This document shows, piece by piece, positions 61,630-64,000 of a stretch of DNA of 64,000 bases; the stretch's first letter is position 1; each line of letters opens with the position of its first letter. The notes under the pieces were generated by a model. That model did not search any database and was not told the DNA's origin. It was given only the letters and a program-made list of their open reading frames with translations. The position numbers and the translations under genes were made by a program. Source of the stretch: Lineus longissimus (Eukaryota; Nemertea; Pilidiophora; Heteronemertea; Lineidae); the NCBI RefSeq assembly GCF_910592395.1, contig NC_088316.1:3474001-3538000 (forward strand), given 5' to 3'.

Positions 61630-61924
61630 CGGTATAATCAAAGAAAACAAACGCTGATTTCTTGTACATGTATTTGCTAAAGGAGTCGTCAACGCATCCT
61701 CCACGCAGTAGCAGCCGCCACAAGGTCTCACCACTTAGATCAACAGTCTTAGCAAGCCTCTCTCCCCTTCGCAATGCAACGACACTCAGACCTCTCAATC
61801 GGTAAGCAGTCTTCCCCGCGAGTTAAGGTAAAACGCTGATAGTTTCAGCGCTATTAGTGGAGATGCTATAAATCTTTCTCACAGCCACCGGCAGTGTTAT
61901 AGTCTGGCTCGTCTAATCCGTCAG

Positions 61925-62189
61925 GTTCATTTGGCGACCACGGCTCATCCCCTTGAGAGCGTCCCTCAACCTATATCTGTCTGCTCCAGTGCAACCTCTT
62001 ATGCTGCGGCCTTCAGAGGACCACTCCATACCAGTTAAGAGGAGATTCGTCGTTTCGAGCGACGTGACGGCAACATACAACGATTATATGGTCATACGCG
62101 AGTCCTTACCCGACAATGGTCCACGGGAGATGCTTGTCAAGAGTGAAGACTCATGTTGTCTTAAATACTACTCGGACAATACATCATAA
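61925..62189 (+). CDS. Candidate terminal exon
   Basis: After an acceptor-like 'taatccgtcag' (AG at 61923-61924) one frame is open for about 88 codons to the TAA at 62187. It includes PSEDHSIPVKRRFVV, TYNDYMVIRESLPDN and the end KYYSDNTS, a hydrophilic composition like a cytoplasmic or C-terminal tail. A second frame from the same acceptor is open to 62036. The AATAAA at 62192 with a T-rich stretch after 62225 supports a 3' end here on the plus strand. No domain is recognised, and which frame is used is undecided. Confidence 0.3.
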
Positions 62190-62191
62190 TT

Positions 62192-62197
62192 AATAAA
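62192..62197 (+). terminator. Poly(A) signal AATAAA
   Basis: AATAAA begins three bases after the TAA at 62187-62189. A U-rich downstream element ('gattttttttttcgtcg' region near 62225) follows at suitable distance. Confidence 0.45.
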
Positions 62198-62323
62198 GCA
62201 AGAACGAGGCAGTGAAATGCTGACAGATTTTTTTTTCGTCGTTTTTGTAAACTTCTTTTTCCGTTCAGTATCACTTTCTCGTGAAATGGACAGCAGGTCA
62301 GTTTGTCGCATGATGCAAAAAAG

Positions 62324-62363
62324 GAAAAGGGCGCATTTTCACCTCCGCAAATGCGCCCTTTTC
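62324..62363. repeat. Perfect 15-bp hairpin, 10-nt loop
   Basis: GAAAAGGGCGCATTT pairs exactly with AAATGCGCCCTTTTC. The stem is GC-rich and the loop is 'tcacctccgc'. The role is unknown. Confidence 0.85.
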
Positions 62364-62558
62364 GTGACAGTCTTATTCAGATTGGGTAAATCCTATCAAA
62401 TCCTGATCGGATTTCCTTCGTTATCGAAATATATCACGATATTCGTGCTCCGCAGTCACTGGAATTGGCACGAGATGCTTTATGTATAGAAACGCGATCG
62501 GAAAGCCATCAATTGATCTGCCCGCTTTGCGCAATCTGAGAGTATCAACTGACTGTTC

Positions 62559-62684
62559 AGGGCCCGATTGTTCAATACAAGTTTTGTTTTGGCGTTAAGT
62601 CTAAGGGTTTAACTGAAGGAGATAACGCCAATTTAAGTTAACGCCAGCGTTAGTGACAAGACTTGTCTTGAACAACCAGGCCCT
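62559..62684. mobile_element. MITE, family M-like (copy 2), AGGGCCYGGTTGTTCAA ends
   Basis: AGGGCCCGATTGTTCAA at the left and TTGAACAACCAGGCCCT at the right are inverted, followed inwards by ACAAGT/ACTTGT. The core 'gataacgcc..ttaacgccagcgtta' is a smaller inverted repeat. It is 126 bp and non-coding. Confidence 0.75.
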
Positions 62685-62930
62685 CAACTTATACCGCTGC
62701 AGCACGAACATCTAAACCTGCCCAGCTTTGGATAAATATAGGCCTATATTTCGTTACTACATGTAGAAAATAGCAATATAAACTTAATTAAATGATGGTA
62801 AGTTTCACTGCTTTTTTACTAATTTCACTGTTGGTGCAAAAGCAACTACCAGATAAGTTCGTGTTTTTACTAATACATTTTAAGAGTGATGATATTCTGT
62901 CAAAAGTTTCTCAGCTCGTCATTCCACTCG

Positions 62931-63183
62931 TACGGTGGCTGGGAAAGAACATCACATGATTTTTTTTTCAACATGAATTTTTTTTGTTCAGGAAATTTCT
63001 CGATCGATGGATATAACATCTCGATCGCTCGAGATAAATAATTCAATCGCCCGAGATAATATGTCGATCGCTCGAGACGAAAAACTCGATCGCTCGAGAT
63101 AATAGGTCTATCGATCGAGATATTTCCTGAAAAAAATTTCATGTTCAAAAAAAATCATGCGATGTCCTTTCCCAGCCACCGTA
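62931..63183. mobile_element. CGATCG-rich palindromic MITE, family K (long form)
   Basis: TACGGTGGCTGGGAAAG at the left is mirrored by CTTTCCCAGCCACCGTA at the right. The TIR continues as 'acatc.catgattttttt' for about 36 bp, then 'ttcaggaaat.tctcgatcg'. The core has about five units of TCGATCGCTCGAGATAATA type, each itself close to a palindrome. The minus-strand frame through it is incidental. Confidence 0.9.
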
Positions 63184-64000
63184 GACTCGTTCTCCGCTCG
63201 ATCAAAAAATGTCTTCGACGGACCTCCGCGGTAAATTTCCAATACCTGTCTCCTCCTTTCGCTTCGATGGGCAAAATCTCTCCCACAAGAGCATCAATAC
63301 CTCACGACCCAGCCTCACTTAGGTAACCAAATATCCGCAAAGCAATTAAACGAAACAGCTATCGATATGACGGGATTGATTATCAAGTATATTTACGCGT
63401 GATTTCACGTGGAAGTTTATTTCGAGGTATTACATTCAGGTATTTGATATTGATGAATCGGTAATCGCCAATACGATATCATTGATTTTCTCCGTGCGAA
63501 ACGTGCCCTGATTTATTTGTTAACCATAATTTAGGATGGGAATTTCTCCTACATGGGATAGCTGTGACCCTTTAATGGGATAATGATATCAGGCAGTTTT
63601 AACAATAACGTGGTAAATAATCATCCCACCAAAAATACATGACGCTACAAAGATACGCATTGGCTAGAATATCATCTTTAATTGAAGTTCAGCCTGAACT
63701 CGATTTCTCGTCCAGTGGGCAATTTTACCATTGTACATGTACATGCATGTATAGCCTATTGAAAGAGATATACTTCGTACACTATATGAAGAAAAATGAG
63801 TTTTTTCGACGGGTGTGCAGTTCCCGAGCTTACAGGGACGTGGCTGGCGATGGTCGTCTGAAGAGGCTTTTTCATGTCATTTCACAGGTTGGCAGTCAAA
63901 AAGACCAAAATTTTCATCCTGAATTTCAATCTATGGGATTTTGCAAGTCACAACGACAATATCACTGTACAATGCATAGAATGTTTCTATTGATGACACC
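63184..64000. other. Intergenic, nothing recognised
   Basis: There is only a 61-codon frame immediately after the MITE and AT-rich sequence. TACATGTACATGCATGTA-like sequence lies near 63735. Confidence 0.4.

Overview
The window is a gene-poor, repeat-rich stretch of a eukaryotic (metazoan) nuclear genome. It has no operons, no ribosome-binding-site-led ORFs and almost no long open frames. Single-base composition is moderately AT-rich. What can be supported is mostly short non-autonomous DNA transposons (MITEs) in several families, tandem arrays, one truncated LINE, and a few candidate exons. The palindromes TACATGTA and TAGGCCTA are far more common than base composition predicts. The repeat style (many small TIR elements, a LINE tail of TAAG units, an 'accagggg' hAT-like end) suits a marine invertebrate such as an echinoderm, hemichordate, cephalochordate or mollusc. 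I cannot name the species.

Layout. 0-6 kb: a broken coding-like fragment near the left edge and three foldback MITEs. 6-11 kb: a 21-bp tandem array inside a dispersed repeat, then plain intergenic DNA ending in a TATA-like site followed by a consensus splice donor. 11.6-17.5 kb: a dense cluster of MITEs (at least five families), one flanked by an unusual 74-bp direct repeat. 18 kb: a 51-codon minus-strand frame with a textbook signal peptide. 20 kb: a 5'-truncated LINE with a perfect 12-bp target duplication. 21-25 kb: a CpG-richer island, a 112-bp duplication and a nested foldback. 27.2-28.4 kb: an 86-bp satellite with decayed edges. 28-36 kb: no feature I can name. 36-38 kb: 42-bp and 57-bp arrays and a hairpin. 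39-46.5 kb: hAT-like ends, more MITEs, the longest ORF of the window (minus strand, with a poly(A) signal just after its stop) and a 23-bp perfect hairpin. 48-52 kb: 40-bp array, further MITEs, a well-formed candidate first coding exon and a TATA/initiator promoter. 56-62 kb: three plus-strand candidate coding exons and one poly(A) signal. 62-63 kb: a striking CGATCG-rich palindromic MITE.

The candidate exons on the plus strand between 50.5 and 62.2 kb may belong to one or more real genes. All are inferred by eye from open frames, splice-like sites, hydrophobic leaders and residue patterns, with no homology search, so confidence is low to moderate. I found no convincing new multi-gene system. 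The most unusual structures are the 74-bp repeats around a MITE, the CGATCG palindromic elements, the decaying satellite linked to a dispersed repeat, and two pre-miRNA-sized hairpins.
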